64,000 nt of DNA from Helicoverpa zea (Eukaryota; Arthropoda; Insecta; Lepidoptera; Noctuidae), in the NCBI RefSeq assembly GCF_022581195.2, contig NC_061465.1:5148501-5212500 (forward strand), read 5' to 3'. Made by a program: the position numbers and the translations under genes. The notes beneath the pieces were generated by a model. It saw only the letters and a list, made by a program, of their open reading frames with translations. It did no database searches and was not told where the DNA came from. Shown here in pieces: positions 38,101 to 53,100 of this stretch (position 1 is the stretch's first letter; each line of letters begins with the position of its first letter).

Positions 38101-41100
38101 TATCGAAGCGTGACAACAAAACTTTATCGTCATCATTTATCTGTGACAAGCTGGGGTCGGGTACGTCATCGGCCAATATCTGTGGATTTCTATATATAAG
38201 TACGTACTACGTATTAGTCATTCAGACTTACAGCTCCCGCACGTTGCTAACTTTTAGTCGGGTGATAGCGTGTTTGGGCTTATAAAGCAGTCGATGAATG
38301 GTAGTTACGCACATTGCAACAGTCAGATATTTAGTGAGCGTCGGACCGACTGAAAATTTTGATTGGATTCGAGATGTTCTTTAAAAAATTGCCATAGGGA
38401 CAACTGTCGGCCTGCTGTTTAGTCTGTAGTGTGCGAGCTAGACGGGCTAAAAGGATTCTCTCTAAGACTTATTTTTTTGGCCTAGATAAAGTGGGTCTCA
38501 GTCTGATATTTCTTGTCTTAAACTGTGTATCGTCTTACTAGTAATCCCACATATTTATTGGATAAAGATGGTAAATTCGGATAGATGTCCAATGGCGATT
38601 TATTAAATACGGGATGGGATTAAGTATTTCTTTTTTCCAAGACATTTCAATTTTTGCACTCGCATTTAGCTATTTTAGAGTTATGTATATGTAGAAACCA
38701 GTTAAAAATCTTTGTCCTTCTCGGTAAAACCAATGTGTAAGTAAATGCATTAACGTCCTATAGAATATGGCAGTTATGTATATGCATCCACTCACATTCC
38801 AATCGCTATATTAATGGTTTGTATTTAATCCTAGATGAGTGCCCATCAAATAAGATCAACATTCCAGAAATCAAGGACCTCTACGAAGACATACAAAATC
38901 CGATAGCATTTACCACATCTTGGTAACCAAAACTCACTACTTCCCCTGAACGCAGTAAACCAATCACCCAACACTTATTAACAAAGTGCCTATTCTTCTT
39001 CACCAACAGATCGCCACAGAAGATCAGGGTCTCTCGACGAGGCAGCCGAAGACAGTAGTGACAATGGAGGCAGCACACCAAAGAAGAAAACAGCCATCGA
39101 GGAACAGTGGGAGAGGTCGGGAGGCTTCGAGCTTACCTCGGTGGAACAAGAAACTTATGAGAAGTACTTCTATGGAACTGAGCATTGGAACTACTTCACG
39201 AATGATGAAGACTTGGGGCCCGTTATACTGTCGATTAAGCAGGAGACGCTTAATGGCAGGGACCAGTTCAGGTATGTTTCAAAAAGGAGTTTTTTATTCA
39301 ACTAGCTTCTGCTACGGTTATGTCTGAGGTTTCAACCATGTCCTTCCGAAACTACTTACTCATTCAAACAAAAAGTAGCTTATAGCCAACCTCGATAAAT
39401 GCGTATGGGACATCTAACACTGATAAAAAAAAATCGGTCTGGTACTTCCTGGAATTAAAGCTTTTAAACAAGCAAACTCTTCAGCTTTATAATATTAAGT
39501 TTAGTACAAATGTAACCAGCTAAACATGATTTCTATGTGTTCTGCAAACTTAAATCAAATATCCGTTGATCGAGCATACAGTCTACACAATAAACACTCG
39601 GCATAAGCAATGAATATCCGAGCGATGCCGACAAAGATCTAATATTATAAGTTAACAGCGAATCGATAAACTCCAGCATATTTGTAAATATTGAAACTCT
39701 CGGAATGTACTGAATCCTATCATATCGCACAGATAATGGAATTTAATTAGATATCATTATATTAAACCAATATTCCTCAGGATGGAGCCGACAAGTGATT
39801 AGCAAAATATGAAATTCCTAATGAGGCATCCACGGCCGTCTTTGAGTCTCGGCGTTATGGTGGAGTTTATTACTGATTTATTATTGTTATGACTGACTAA
39901 TATAATTTATTATTTATAAATATGTAGATTTTAGTCTTATGTAAATATATGTGTAAATAGAGCATCCTAAACATATTTACTAACTGAGTTGACTCTAGTT
40001 GAGGATACAACGTTATTATCACCTCTATCAAAGGAATTGCCTTTTATATTCAACTTCTTTAATGAACAACAATACATCTTTCCTTATCTCAATTAAATCT
40101 TTCTGATGCACAAGGAGTACTTTTAAGGATCTTTTTATCTATTACGCAAAGCAAATAAACTTTTGCGTACCTATTTTATTCTCAATATAAATGGGAGTGC
40201 TATCTGCCTCCGTGGGGTGCATTTTAATTAAAAATGGCAAGGTATTGTAAACGGAATGGGCTTTGTATAGTGTTTGTAGGAGCTATAATTAACTGGCCCG
40301 TAACGACGATGACCTCACTTGGGTTTACCTCCAAGACCCTCTCGTAAACCAAGAATTCAATTAGCATAATGTAGAAGCAAAGTGTTAAACTCCCCAAAAG
40401 CTACTCAATAATGACGGTGTGAATACACAACACATCAACGAAAATGTTTAAAGTTAGCCGTGTCAGTTGTTCGTGCCACCCTTCCATTTCCTTAATTAAG
40501 GTAAAATTCATTAGGCTTTTATTTCTCGTACACGAGAGACAATCCGACCTACAGCCAAGTCGTTCGTACGTCTTAAAAAGCAATAAATGTCACAAACGGC
40601 CTTTAATGGCAGCGAGCGCAGTTGCGAAGGTGACTAGGCGATTCAAATGTGGCCTCACCCTTACACGCGGAAAACGTGTTATTACAATTCCACCGAATTT
40701 TAATTATACCTTTAGGTATTTCATTAAAACGAAATTCGTATCACAAAGTTCGTTACATTGGCAGCACTTAGAAAATTTTCATAACCAAGCAGATATTTCT
40801 GGTACGATGTTTTAAACAAGGTATCTCCGTGTAATCACATTCCTGTCTTCGAAATATGAGAGAGCAGTGCCATCATTTTTAGTAATAAAATAACTCTGGA
40901 ATTTCAGGCGGTCGTTCTATGATGGTTTTATTAAACCTTAATGATTAAATACTTTCGTTTTAATTAGGTCCTTCTGTTACACTTATATAGCCTGGATGGA
41001 AGATGAGAAAATTAATATAGGACCTATATAAAATTGCCTAATATGCCTTTTAGAATTTTGGGAGTAATTTGTAAGACTATAAAAAAAACATATAAATTTC

Positions 41101-44100
41101 TATCTCTCTCTTTGAAGTAAAATTCCGCGATATGGAATTCATTTTGATCGCGAATACCATGATACATCGCCCTCCTGTAGGCCTGCGTAAACATTGGCAT
41201 TTTTATTAAGGTCTCCGCAAATGATTACTCCCACCAAATTTGTATAAAACTGTAAGTAGGACGCAATATTCCTGGCTACGAGGAATTCGATATTTTACCT
41301 GGCTTTTGATCTGGCTTACCTACTAAAAAAATAGGTCTAAAAAATCGTACTAAAATATTAAGGTACGAAATTGTATTCTGTCGAAATTATTTTGGCAAAA
41401 GTAGACCAGGCATAAGAATCGTATCTAGACAAAACGTGTAATTTGCTTTAGCAGAACAGGCTGAAAAATCCTAACAATATACTAAATTGTCCTACAGCCT
41501 GTAAAAAAAATCCTCTGGTTATTCTATAAGCGAACTAACGTAACCTTACAATTCTAAATATAGACGTACCCTTCAAGAAACAACATCCAGATTGGCAATA
41601 TTCTTCAACGAGACTATAGCGTGCCCAAGAATAGTTAACCGTCGCGTGGTCACTGCTTTGAAAAGGCCAAATTCTCTACAAGATCATACTTTCATGTTTA
41701 CTGTAAGCCTATAAAATTTAACATAGGATTGACCCTGATGCCTGATTTACATGCAATTGGATAGCAAAGGGTTTGTTCAAAGGGTAGGCGTATTTGGACT
41801 ATTCAAATTGACTACCAGCGAATTTCACACACTCGTGTTTAAATCTACTCTGAACTGTTTAAATTCACTCCATTATAGTACGTACTAAAGTATTTATTTA
41901 CTGTATAAATAGACCCGTCAATTACGTAGGCTTCTAAGGCCGAAAATCAGACCGATGTCTATGAAAGTTTATACAATGGAATTCCAAGAAATGTAAACTT
42001 GTAGACTTTGCAAAAAACTTCGAACATCGAAAATTGATAAATTAAATTTTAGTTCACAAACGGAGACCTCCGTAAATAAAGTAAGAGTATTTTATTACTA
42101 TTTTCACAAATTTTATCTTAAGTTAGTATGATAGTAAAATATTTTATAATTTATTTTTTACGATACCTAAAGGTATGAAAAAATAGTACCAGAAACAAAT
42201 ATTATAGTATATTATATAGCTTCTGCCAGCGGTTTCACCCGCATCCCGTGGGAACTACTTCCCGTACCGTAGCCTATAGCCTTCCTCGATAAATGGGCTA
42301 TATAACACTGAAAGAAATTTTCAAATCGGACCAGTAGTTCCTGAGATTAGCGCGTTCAAACAAACAAACAAACAAACAATCAAACTCTTCAGCTTTATAA
42401 TATTAATATAGATAAGTATATTTATTCATTATGACACATAATATATATTTATTCATTATGCACAGTTTTACAAATAAATATATATACAACATACAACTAA
42501 CTTATTACCTAATATATACACTTACTATAAATAAAAATATTTAAAAAATTGCTTCAAAAAACTCCTCCTCATCGCTGCCCACCGGGAGTGTACCCAAGAG
42601 GCTGGCAGCATTGCCACGTTGGATGGCAATGCTTACTTTTTGGCCAAAATAAAAACCAGCCCTTGGGTCACCTGAAGTGTCAGCAAGTCGCTTAGCGATA
42701 TCCTTATATAGGAGATGAGCACTTGGACCCCACGGCCCGAGGGTTACAACCCCAAACGGCTCAAAGGCAGAGACGGCTTAAAAAAAAATAAAAAAAAATA
42801 AAAAAAATAAAATTTAGATAAGAGCTGTAAATCCAGAAATTCGATTGACAAAAGGCTTTCACACTCATTAATATTTCACGATTCAATCTAGCAACATTTT
42901 CGGAATCCACTTCAAACTACACAGGACAGTCTTCACAACACACAAAAAATTCAATAATTATTTTGGCATTACAACAGTCAGTTGTTGACATGACAGGCGC
43001 GACTTCACGAGAGATACAAATTACATTAAAAACATTCAGAAATTGTTCCGTCTCAACAATATTTTTGCTCATCGCGTCGTCGTATTAATTTCTAAACGAC
43101 AGCTGTCATGGCTTCTTAAAATAGGCGCGCAATAATAGCTGCAACGAGCTTATTATAATCGTCTAAATTCTTGTGGTGAGATCACCTAACTAATAAAGTA
43201 CTAACTTTCAATGCAACTAGTATTTTTAAATAATTTAACAAAGAAATAATAAATACGTCACATCTTTTTTTTGCAAAAATATTTTCATGCTTTATTTTGT
43301 GCTCAATCTGAAGGAGACCTCTGTTGGTCCAGTGACTATCTCAAGCATAATAATGTACCTAGTTTACCGCCTACTTAATAATAAAAAATAAATATTATAT
43401 TCACATAAAATATTGAACAAGCCTTAGCGTAACTTAGAGAAAATATTAATATTAAAAGGCTTGTATTCTCAGTCAGTTAAAGTGAAGTGGCCATCGCCAT
43501 TTCCATTTACCCAAATTTTCCCCTTACTAATCAACTGGAACTCGTATTTTATTGTCAATCAAGTTGATTTCATTTTGGGGTACCACGGAACGGGCGCGTT
43601 GAAACTGAAATATTTCCTACGAATTTTTCGTGCATTTCCATTCTTGTTCACCGGAATTCTTATACATTTCCATCTGCATTGTTACGTACAGTACGGCTGT
43701 TTTTTTTACATTAAAAAAAATATTGAGCCACTTTTTAACTGGTTCGTTGTAATCTGTTCCTTTTCGAATATATTAAAAAAACGAAGACTTTGTCGAACTA
43801 TATTGGGGTCTTTTTCACTCGAGCTGGACTAACATTCTCAACCCAGTTTCCCAGTTACTCCGTAAGTACCTACTCGATATCCTTGGTAAGACGCGTTGTC
43901 AGTTTTTTTTACTTTCGACGAATGCCAACTTGACGGGCCATCCGAAACTCATTTTCTTAACTTAACGTTGTAAAAATTGAATCAAGCCAAATGTGTAAAA
44001 CAAATTGAGCTGGCTACAAACAACAAAACACTACATCATATAAAATCAAGACACGCCGCAAAAATGTCTCCTTTTTACATAGGAATTGCTCGCGCGGAGA

Positions 44101-47100
44101 TTCCTCGGCCGCTTGCCGTAAATTCCGGCATTTTCATTATTCTCTGTCATAGGAAAACTGAAACGGCGAGACACTGGGAGAATTTAATTAAAAACGTTGC
44201 CTGTTCAAATTTTTAGACCGATTTAGCTGATCTCAAATATACGTGTTCATCTTCGACACTAAGATTAACTAAGCTTGCGTAATTAGACGTTTTATTTAGC
44301 AAATTAAATTATTCGATGCACGGAGTCTCATAGAAAGATTTATATTTTATTATCATAAACAGGTATTCGTCTTCTTGTTATGAATTGTTGTATTTCCAGA
44401 ACCTTAATTACTAATCATTAATTATTATACGAATTCACCAATATATCGGGTGTATCGTTCATAATCACATTAAATGAAATGCGTTAATATACTGGTTAAT
44501 ATATGTCGATTAACACAAAGATAAAAGAAAAATACGTAAAAATAAAAAAATGTTTTTTTCAAACAAAGTAAATGGAATAAAAATGTGCAAAAATTAGAAC
44601 ACCATATAAAAGTCAGTCATTACAAACAACTGAAATTCTCCATTGAAAACTGACAGCTGTCAACTGATCAAAACATACGATACTCCTAACTTTATCTCTG
44701 CTTTACACATGATGTTGTAAATTATAAAAACGAAAAATGACTCCTGTGGTTAAACCACTGAATGGATTAGGTTATTTTTTAGATTATCATAAAGTATATG
44801 CGATATGATTTAATGTGATTGTGAACGACACACCCGATATAACAATACGCAGGTATTATTTAGTGGGAACATTTCTTAGAACCTATTAATGTTTCGAGCA
44901 CAATATGTGTATCTATTAATATTTATAGGCTTGTTGTTGTAGTAAAATATACCGAAAGGGGAGGAAATGTGAAATATGGTTATTATAATAGGTTGGTTTT
45001 ACTTAAAACGCATGTGACCCAAAACAATAGTAAGTAGCGAATTAATTTTATAATTAATAGGTGCTCGGCTATTGTAATTGCGTGTTCGTGGTCCCCAGCT
45101 GCCAATAGTCGCGCCCTCTTCCCGAGGGTAGCATTACCACACATGAAATACGTACCAACATCTTGTAAATAAGAAAATAATTGTCCAAAATAGAGCTAGA
45201 ATAAGGCTATCGTAATTTAAACATAAAGTTCCATATTTAATTGGACAATAACACCATAAAATTAATCACATATAACATGGCCTTTAATGACGGGAAATAA
45301 CTTTGTTCATAATAAAATCGAAAGCCTACCAATTTCGTAGTTGGTACTAGCATGTTTAGTTACCGATAGTTATTAGCCCATGTAGCTAATAATTGCTTAC
45401 TTTTTACCTTCGGGGTTATAAAGCCATTAACCCCGATTAATGGTTTCATTCCATTACTCATTCATTCATAGTTCATTCGTTCATTGAATACCTAAACCAT
45501 TAATAGAGTGCAATGCAATTAATTTCAGAATATCATGCATTGGATCGTTTGGAGTGTTCAATTTATTGTCGCTAAAACAGAACAATGAGATTAGCGCTAA
45601 ATCACTTAGTATGGCATTGTGATCGATATGTATTGATGTGGGTTTTGATCGATATAAACAACTAATTTGATTAACATTGCTAATGCTATTCAGTAATCTA
45701 ATGCTTTACTGTTTACAATTAGCCATCGGAATACTCATCAACATCTGTTTTGTAATGAAAAGAGCTGATGATCCGAATCAGAAAAAGGGTTCGATATATA
45801 TTGTTGATCAGTTCACAAAGTACCACATTCTAACCGAACATGAAGGTTGAAATCAGAAAACTAGGAAAAACTTTCCGGATAAAGTAAATGAGTGGAGCAA
45901 AGCAGTTAACCTAATTACCGCCAAACAAAGCCAGAACAAATGACAGTCCCTAGTTAATGGTAGTTTAATTTCGTCGTGTCTATTATCTCAAGTCAACAAT
46001 TGCAAACCACGGCGCTCTTATAATTCTGTTTGCTTACCTTTGCTGTTATTTTGGCTCGGATGCACTAAAGTAACCGCATGTTTATTTAGACAGGAAATTT
46101 TAGATGCAGTCCCCACAATATTGAAGCCTCGGAATACAGATTAACTGCTTGTATGTTGCTAATTATAAAACAAAAGGTAATCAATTGTTTCTCGCGTATA
46201 TCTGCGCTCCAGCATACAACGGGTTAAGAGGCAGTTGCATCATCTCGTGTTTTTTTAGCGTCAAGTATGGTAAATTTTTCGTATAAGTTAAAATTAAAAT
46301 TTTGGCGGACTCCAAAGGCAAACAAGTCTTTTATATTTCTTCTTAATGCAGATTGCCTGTATCAAAAAGGCAGGGTACATAGCTTGCTATACCCAATAAG
46401 GAGGTACCTAAACCTCTTTGGTCAGACCCTTCAATTTGTCGACGTTTCGAACAAACCCTTTCAGGCAAAGCGTTTAGCTGTGAGTCGTTTTAATGCGAAT
46501 GTAAACCAAAATCTGGTTGAGGTTCGAACGTGATTATCCCGGCTTAATACTTGTCGGCTTTGCCAAAACGACTGCGTAAATTATTTTATAGTTTTCAGGT
46601 TACATATTTTTTGTGGATTGTTATTGAATTTTATATTTTCGGAGATAATCTGGATAATATCATCATTAACGAATTCAGTCATTATCTACTTACTAGCCGT
46701 TGTCCCGCGGTTTCACCCGCGTCCCTTTGTACTCCAGCCCATAAAAACATAGCCTGTGTTATTCGGGGGTAATCTAGCTTCCCAACAGTGAAATTTTATG
46801 TCACTTTTCAGTTTAATCGGTGCAGTAGTTTTGGAGCCTATTGGAGCCCCCATTATATTAGTTTAGATAAATAAAATCTTCTTCTTTTTGGTCACAGGAT
46901 CTTAGTCCGAGCAATAAGCTACACAGTACACGGGCTGATTCCTGCATCATGCGTCTTCGCCGACCGGTACAACCGTGAGGAGGTGGTGCGTTCGCTCGGC
47001 AAGGAGGTCAACATCAACCCGCCACTCATGCTGGGTCAGCTGCCCGACACGCCCGAAGAACTGCTCAAGCTGGACCAGGTGAGAGCATTGAAATTAAAAC

Positions 47101-50100
47101 GTAATATCCAGGTAAATAGGGCTTCTATTTGCCTAAAACCACTTTGGAAACTTAGAAGGCCTCTGAAGAGAGAACAGTAGGTATGACAATAAAATAGAAA
47201 AAGAAACATAATATGCTTTCAGATAATACAAATTATATAAAGTAGTAACATCATTCCGCAAATTACATAACAAGGTTTCCAAGTAAAGTTAGATCCTAAT
47301 ACATTTGCTTACGTCACGGCAAGGGTGAGCACACACTGAGAAAGCAAAACAAACATTAGAAAATCACGCCCGAACCCGTCTTATCTCATTTAGCATTCGG
47401 CACGAAGCGAACACAGGATCGCAAGTAAATTAGCAGTAAAACCTTTCCCTCGTCGCTGCGATTGTTTTTTCAGTTCCCAATTACGAATAAACGATGCCGC
47501 CGCTTACTGCCGTGAAACATTGATGAGGCCCGTTAGTCGCGAGAAGCGTAGGGGGACGTCTATCGGCGCACTCTCCTTACACCCCCCGGGGAACGTGCCT
47601 CGCCGTAGCTCCGAGCTATTCACGGTAATGGAGTAATGACAAGTTAGACGCAACTACTTCTCCGGCCTCACAAACTTCATGCTCACATGAAATCCTGTAC
47701 GATGGGACACATTAAAATATTAGCCGGCAATAACTTTGAATTGGAAACGCGAGTTACCGCGGAACGTAACGTGTGTGGAACGTAACAGCTAATTACTTTA
47801 GACTTCATCTTACTCGTAACAACCAGTCGTTTAAATGAACTTCAAACGTTTGCTCACCTTAAGTTAAGAACAAAGGTACCGGAATAAATTCTCGTGTGCT
47901 TATTCCTATTCAGAGTGAAGTATATAAAATTAGAAGTAAAATAAAATAACCTACAAGAGGACCCTAATGTCGTACGCCAAAATAATGTAATAAATACTAA
48001 TAAATTATTCACCTTCAAAGAAACTTGACACATTTATTAAGCCAAAAACCGACACTTTATTGTTTGAATATTATGAAGAAAATACTTAGAACAAAATGCG
48101 TAATAATAAATCCCACCGCGGGCAATTAGTAACGCGCATTACCTAAATATTACAAATACCGAATAATTACCCAACTCCCAGGCAACGGACGTTTAAATAA
48201 CAGATTGACGAAAAGCGAAAATAAATTAAACTGGCCACTACCATTATAAAGTGATACAATAAACGTCCACAGGCAAATAAAAAAATGTTTCAAATGTCTT
48301 TATAGTGGTGTGAAAGGAAAATACACGTAAAAATCTGGTGCAAAAGATTCAATTTTGAATGTAGTGGTTGTTAGGCTTCCATCCACTGAACTGCCAATTT
48401 TCATTAGGTAACGTACGCTTGTAAGTGGGAACTTTGTTGAGCCCGGCCCGGCCCTGTCCGTCCTATACATTTTGAATCCACTGTTTATGTCGGCTTTGTA
48501 AATATAATGTTGAGTGGGGCATACAATATGAAGGAAAATAAAATAGAAAATGCGGAAAATGTTAATGCACACTATATATTTACAGCTGGCCATTTCGGAA
48601 GAGTTGTATATCAATTTGGCCAAGCTTTATCGAATGAAACTGCGTGAGAAACGTTGACCAAAATAAAAATGTCAAGTTTCAATAAATCTAATTGCTTGGC
48701 AACCCGAATACCTACATAATTTGACCAATTAAGAACGTTCGTTAAAATAACAAAGTTTCATTAATTTCCACAGGAGCATTTACATTTGTTGAAGAGATAC
48801 GAAAGAATAGACAGCGCACTATAGAACTAACAATAATATTAGTATTGATACATCAACCTACTTACCTACTACAAATATACTAAGTTAATGTATGCCCTTG
48901 CCAAGGATAATGTGAAGTTAACACAGCGTGAAATAATATGCTGATTCATTCCCAATTGTGTAACTCATTAAAAACTGCTACTATTCCAACCGAAAGTTTA
49001 TCAGTCATTATAAACTGAAAATCTATTGAAAACTTGCTCAAATATTAAAAGAGCTTAGTGAGAATAAAATATATTCTATTCTCAGCTATTGCTTCGATTA
49101 GTAATAATTTGTATGTATAAACTATTAATATGGCATACATAGTATTACATAGGATACACAGACATACAGTGAATGCTTCGTTCCTTCAGAATTGATAAGA
49201 TATTATTTTTTACGTAGCTGAATGAACTAAAAAGAATTGTAATAATGGCGTCATTCGCCAAACACATATTACAATTATCGAAGCCTACGTTAAATTACGT
49301 GTAAACGAGAACATTTATTAGTACAGCAAGAGAGGCCTAAGAAAACGAATATCCAATTCCATTATCTGTAGCACTTACCTACATTTCTATTGAGATGAAC
49401 GCCCGTCCGAACACTATTAATAATGGCGTTTCAATCTTCGGTTGTTATACACTCTTCTTGATTGAAACCTATAAATAAGAAAAACGTCTGTAACTTTTTC
49501 CCGACTATAATGTAATCTGACCGAAAACATGAAATAAAGTAACACATCTTGACATGGATGCCTTGACAAGAAGTCCGACTACTTTGAGACTCTTTGGTTG
49601 CTTTTTTTTTTCTTTTATCGGAGAGTTTGTTTGAGATCGATGCTGACGGCTTCTTCCACCTGAATGATTTATGATCTCCGACCTCTTTAGCTTTGGGGGG
49701 TTTTCTAAAATTATTGGGTTATTGTTTGTTTATCTTACGCTGGAATTGGTGCTGTTGAGACTTAATGGGATGTAAATGGAGTAGGAAAATGTCTTATTTT
49801 TTAACTTTATGAAAGATGAGCTTTTCATGTCTGTTAGTTTTTTTTTTTACGGCTTACTATAAAAGTAACACAAAAGAACTTTCAAATCTTATTCAAATTA
49901 GCAACAAAAGCGGACAAACTAAATTATACCAGCGGCACTGTTAAAACCATTTAGAATCAATTTTCAAAAGCTTTGCACGGAAACATTAAGATCCCCTCGG
50001 TTTCGCCCATACCTTTACCTTATCTCTGCGTTCTCCATTAAACGTTAACGAAGTCATAAAACGTGTATCTTTTACAATTGTACCTACGACTGTAGAAAAT

Positions 50101-53100
50101 ATCCACAACTCACCCTTAACCTTTAATACAATTATAATATTTACTCACAAATACAATGGCAATAGTCGAACAATAAAGAAAGAAATCTAGCTGTAAAGAA
50201 AATTTAAATAACCTTTCGATAGCGGTCACAACCACAAGTTGAGATTTTCATTTTAAAATGAAAGTTGTGGCCGTCATATCCATCCATATTAACAACTTTC
50301 TCAGCTCGACATTTCTGTTTAGTCGGATTTTAAATATTCGATAAAGGTTTCATAAGATTTTGCAAACTTTTCACCATATGAAGTCACTTGAAAAATACTC
50401 TGACACCGCGTAACCGCGTCATAATTACCGTTTCGGAATGTTCTTACGTGGTGCTACGTACATCCATATAACATGTTACACCGTAAGCATCATATTCATA
50501 AAGCATTGCGAGTGACGTCATTTATATTACATCAGGAAATATTCGTCCACTTTTCATCTCCACTTTATTTGCAATTTCGCTCAACCATTTCAACATGAAC
50601 ATTTCACTGATACAAAAGGTGCTACTAAACTAAACATAAAGTATGCTCGGTTCGCGACACTGCTACCAATGTAGGTATGTAAGTACCTACTCGAGAATAT
50701 AGTACTAGCTATGTACAGAACTTTATGTCGCCTTTATTAGGTAGTAGAACGGCAGTAAAATGTGTTCTCATCAAACGAAATACTTGTCTAGTCTGTTGTT
50801 TTGTTACTGAGCTGAAATATTGGAGTTCGCACCTGATGTATGCGGGCACACGCTAACGCAGTTGTTCGTGATTGTACTTCAATAAATTTCATGGATCTGA
50901 ATATCGGTTTTTTAGTTTCACGAAAAAATGTTCAAGACATGTTTCTTGCGTGCGTCAACACTTCTGACTGCGATAAATTAAAATGTTCATTTCGAAAATA
51001 TTATTTATTATAATCACAAGATCACCAAATGTTTCTAAAATAGTCAAGGATTATCGTAAAAATAAACTTATATTCATTCATTTAGTTTCTAGTTGTGTAT
51101 CGTGTAAAATTGAGTGGAGTTTCGTGTCGTCTACTATTCACTATTGACCTGCTGTCAATCAATCGAAATAGATACGTATTGAACCCACTCAAATATTAAT
51201 TAGACTTTCCGAACCACTAATAGTAATGAACGATTCTATAGATAGAAAATAGGTGGATACAAAGCCCTTTCAATCGTTATTGAAATATCGTAGTATAAAA
51301 GTGGGCGACGTCTACGAGAATTTTGAGGCATTATTTATTTATTGTATCATTCAATGGCAATTTAGTGAATAACACAAAAATTTATTTTCAGTACAGTTAT
51401 TTGTTTGTATTTGCTGGAATTTGTAACATGCAGCACTTAAGATGAAAAATCTTGTTTCAGAATCTAATTTTCATTGTCATTCTCAGTGTCAAAGGACTAT
51501 CGATTCTGTGGACATTTACCTACACAGTAATAAGATATCTTCTCATTTTTCTATGCCCTCAATCGCACCCAAATAGATTAGAAGTGTCCCTAGAGAAACT
51601 AGATTCGATTTCGAAAAAGTATTCATATTAATCCGGATTACGGTTCGTCTTAATGTCAAATTGGTAAGCTCCTATCAATTCGTCACTAAGAAGAGGTATA
51701 CGGCTCAATGCTTTTAGTATTTATTTTGAGAGCGAAGAAAAGTTCTTTCTTCTGAGTAAATATTTTATCAGTAATGCCTTCGTGCGTCTGAACGTTGACA
51801 GTTGCTGTTCTATTATTTGCGGAACTCTCACCAACAAGAAGAATTAAAAAGCCGAAGCTTAAAACATTATCCTGCAAGCTTTACAGGCTTTTCTAATAAT
51901 GTAGGTAGTTCATCAATGAAGTGGAGTTATTATTCCGGGACATCGGGGATCGTTATATGAAGGCTGAGATAGGAAAGATAATGAGCGGGGTCCCCGGGGC
52001 CTTTGGCGATCGAACAGTACCGCCACTCTGATCAAAGACGCCATGCTGGAATAAATTGCTACCTTCCTCATTTAATTCACTAATAACGACAATGGCTTTT
52101 CGTTCAGAATTTTATCAAGCATATTATAGCTTAGCCAAGCGCAAAGCCTAGGTATTTAAAGTTATATAGGTATTCTAGATGTAGATAATTTTTTTCGACA
52201 GTATTTGCCAAAACCAAAATGGCTATTTAACATTGTATTGAACAAACTCGTGTTGTCTATTTCAGGTATTCATAAAGTCTGAGCTCAAAGTCGGCGTTAT
52301 ATACGTGAAGGAAAACCAGTACACTGAAGAAGAGATTCTGGACAATAATGAAAACTCACCAATGTTTGAAGAGTTCTTACAAGTATTAGGGGAGAAAGTC
52401 AGACTTAAAGGTAAAATTACTAATATAAATAACAGTTTCTGTAAAGACTATATTGCCAATGATCACTAAACGTAAGTACATGCAGTTAACACAGACAACG
52501 GCAAATAAACATTAATTTCAAAGCTGACATTAAAAGAGCATCTTAAACATTTAGCCAAATCTTAACGTCATTTGGACGAAAACAACAGTCCCCTAATTAA
52601 ACAGCTATATATATATAAAATTACAACTCGTTACTATGGTTTGTGTTAAAAGCAGGTGGTCATAAAAACCTTGTTAACCTGGCCGAAAATAACGAAACAA
52701 TAGACAAATCTATAATGACTATGCAATCCAATATCTTCGCAGGTTTCGACAAATACAAAGGAGGTTTAGACACAGTACACGACCTGACGGGCTTGTATTC
52801 CGTCTATACAAACTGGAGAGGAATTGAAATCATGTTTCACGTATCGACTCTATTGCCTTACGAGAGACACGACCCTCAAAAACTACAAAGGAAGCGGCAT
52901 ATAGGGAACGACATTGTTTGCGTCGTGTTCCTGGAAGCCGATAACACTGCATTTTCCCCTGCTTGCATCAAGAGCCACTTTTTGCACACGTTTATACTAG
53001 GTAAGACAACAATTACCTACTTTACCTTAGTGAAACTCATGATTTTGTCATTGTCTTGCCTAGACCATTCCTTCATTTCTAATTTCAAATATTGCTCTAA

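Larger units (their letters stand above)
26752..39009 (+). other. Intron 2 (12.3 kb)
   Basis: It holds the second 227-bp MITE, Helitron relics at 31873-32072 and 33932-34115, repeat fragments at 32375-32500 and 36332-36356, and an interspersed repeat at 37768-37905. A GC-richer block at 30970-31160 has no recognised content. A pseudo-exon at 38835 was considered and rejected. Confidence 0.65.
39272..46897 (+). other. Intron 3 (7.6 kb)
   Basis: It holds Helitron relics at 39302-39505, 42216-42412 and 46693-46872, a retrotransposon ORF remnant at 42541-42777 next to an A-rich tract, and a 396-bp inverted-repeat element at 44444-44839. The remainder is AT-rich with no recognised content. Confidence 0.7.

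Noticed and set aside
38835..38929. Possible extra exon between exons 2 and 3 (acceptor ATCCTAG, frame starting DECPSNKINIPEIKDLYEDI)
   Set aside because: It enters in the right phase but reaches a stop after about 31 codons, and the only usable donor (GTAACC) leaves in a phase that would create a stop at the exon 3 junction. Joining exon 2 directly to exon 3 is perfect. An alternative terminal exon remains possible.
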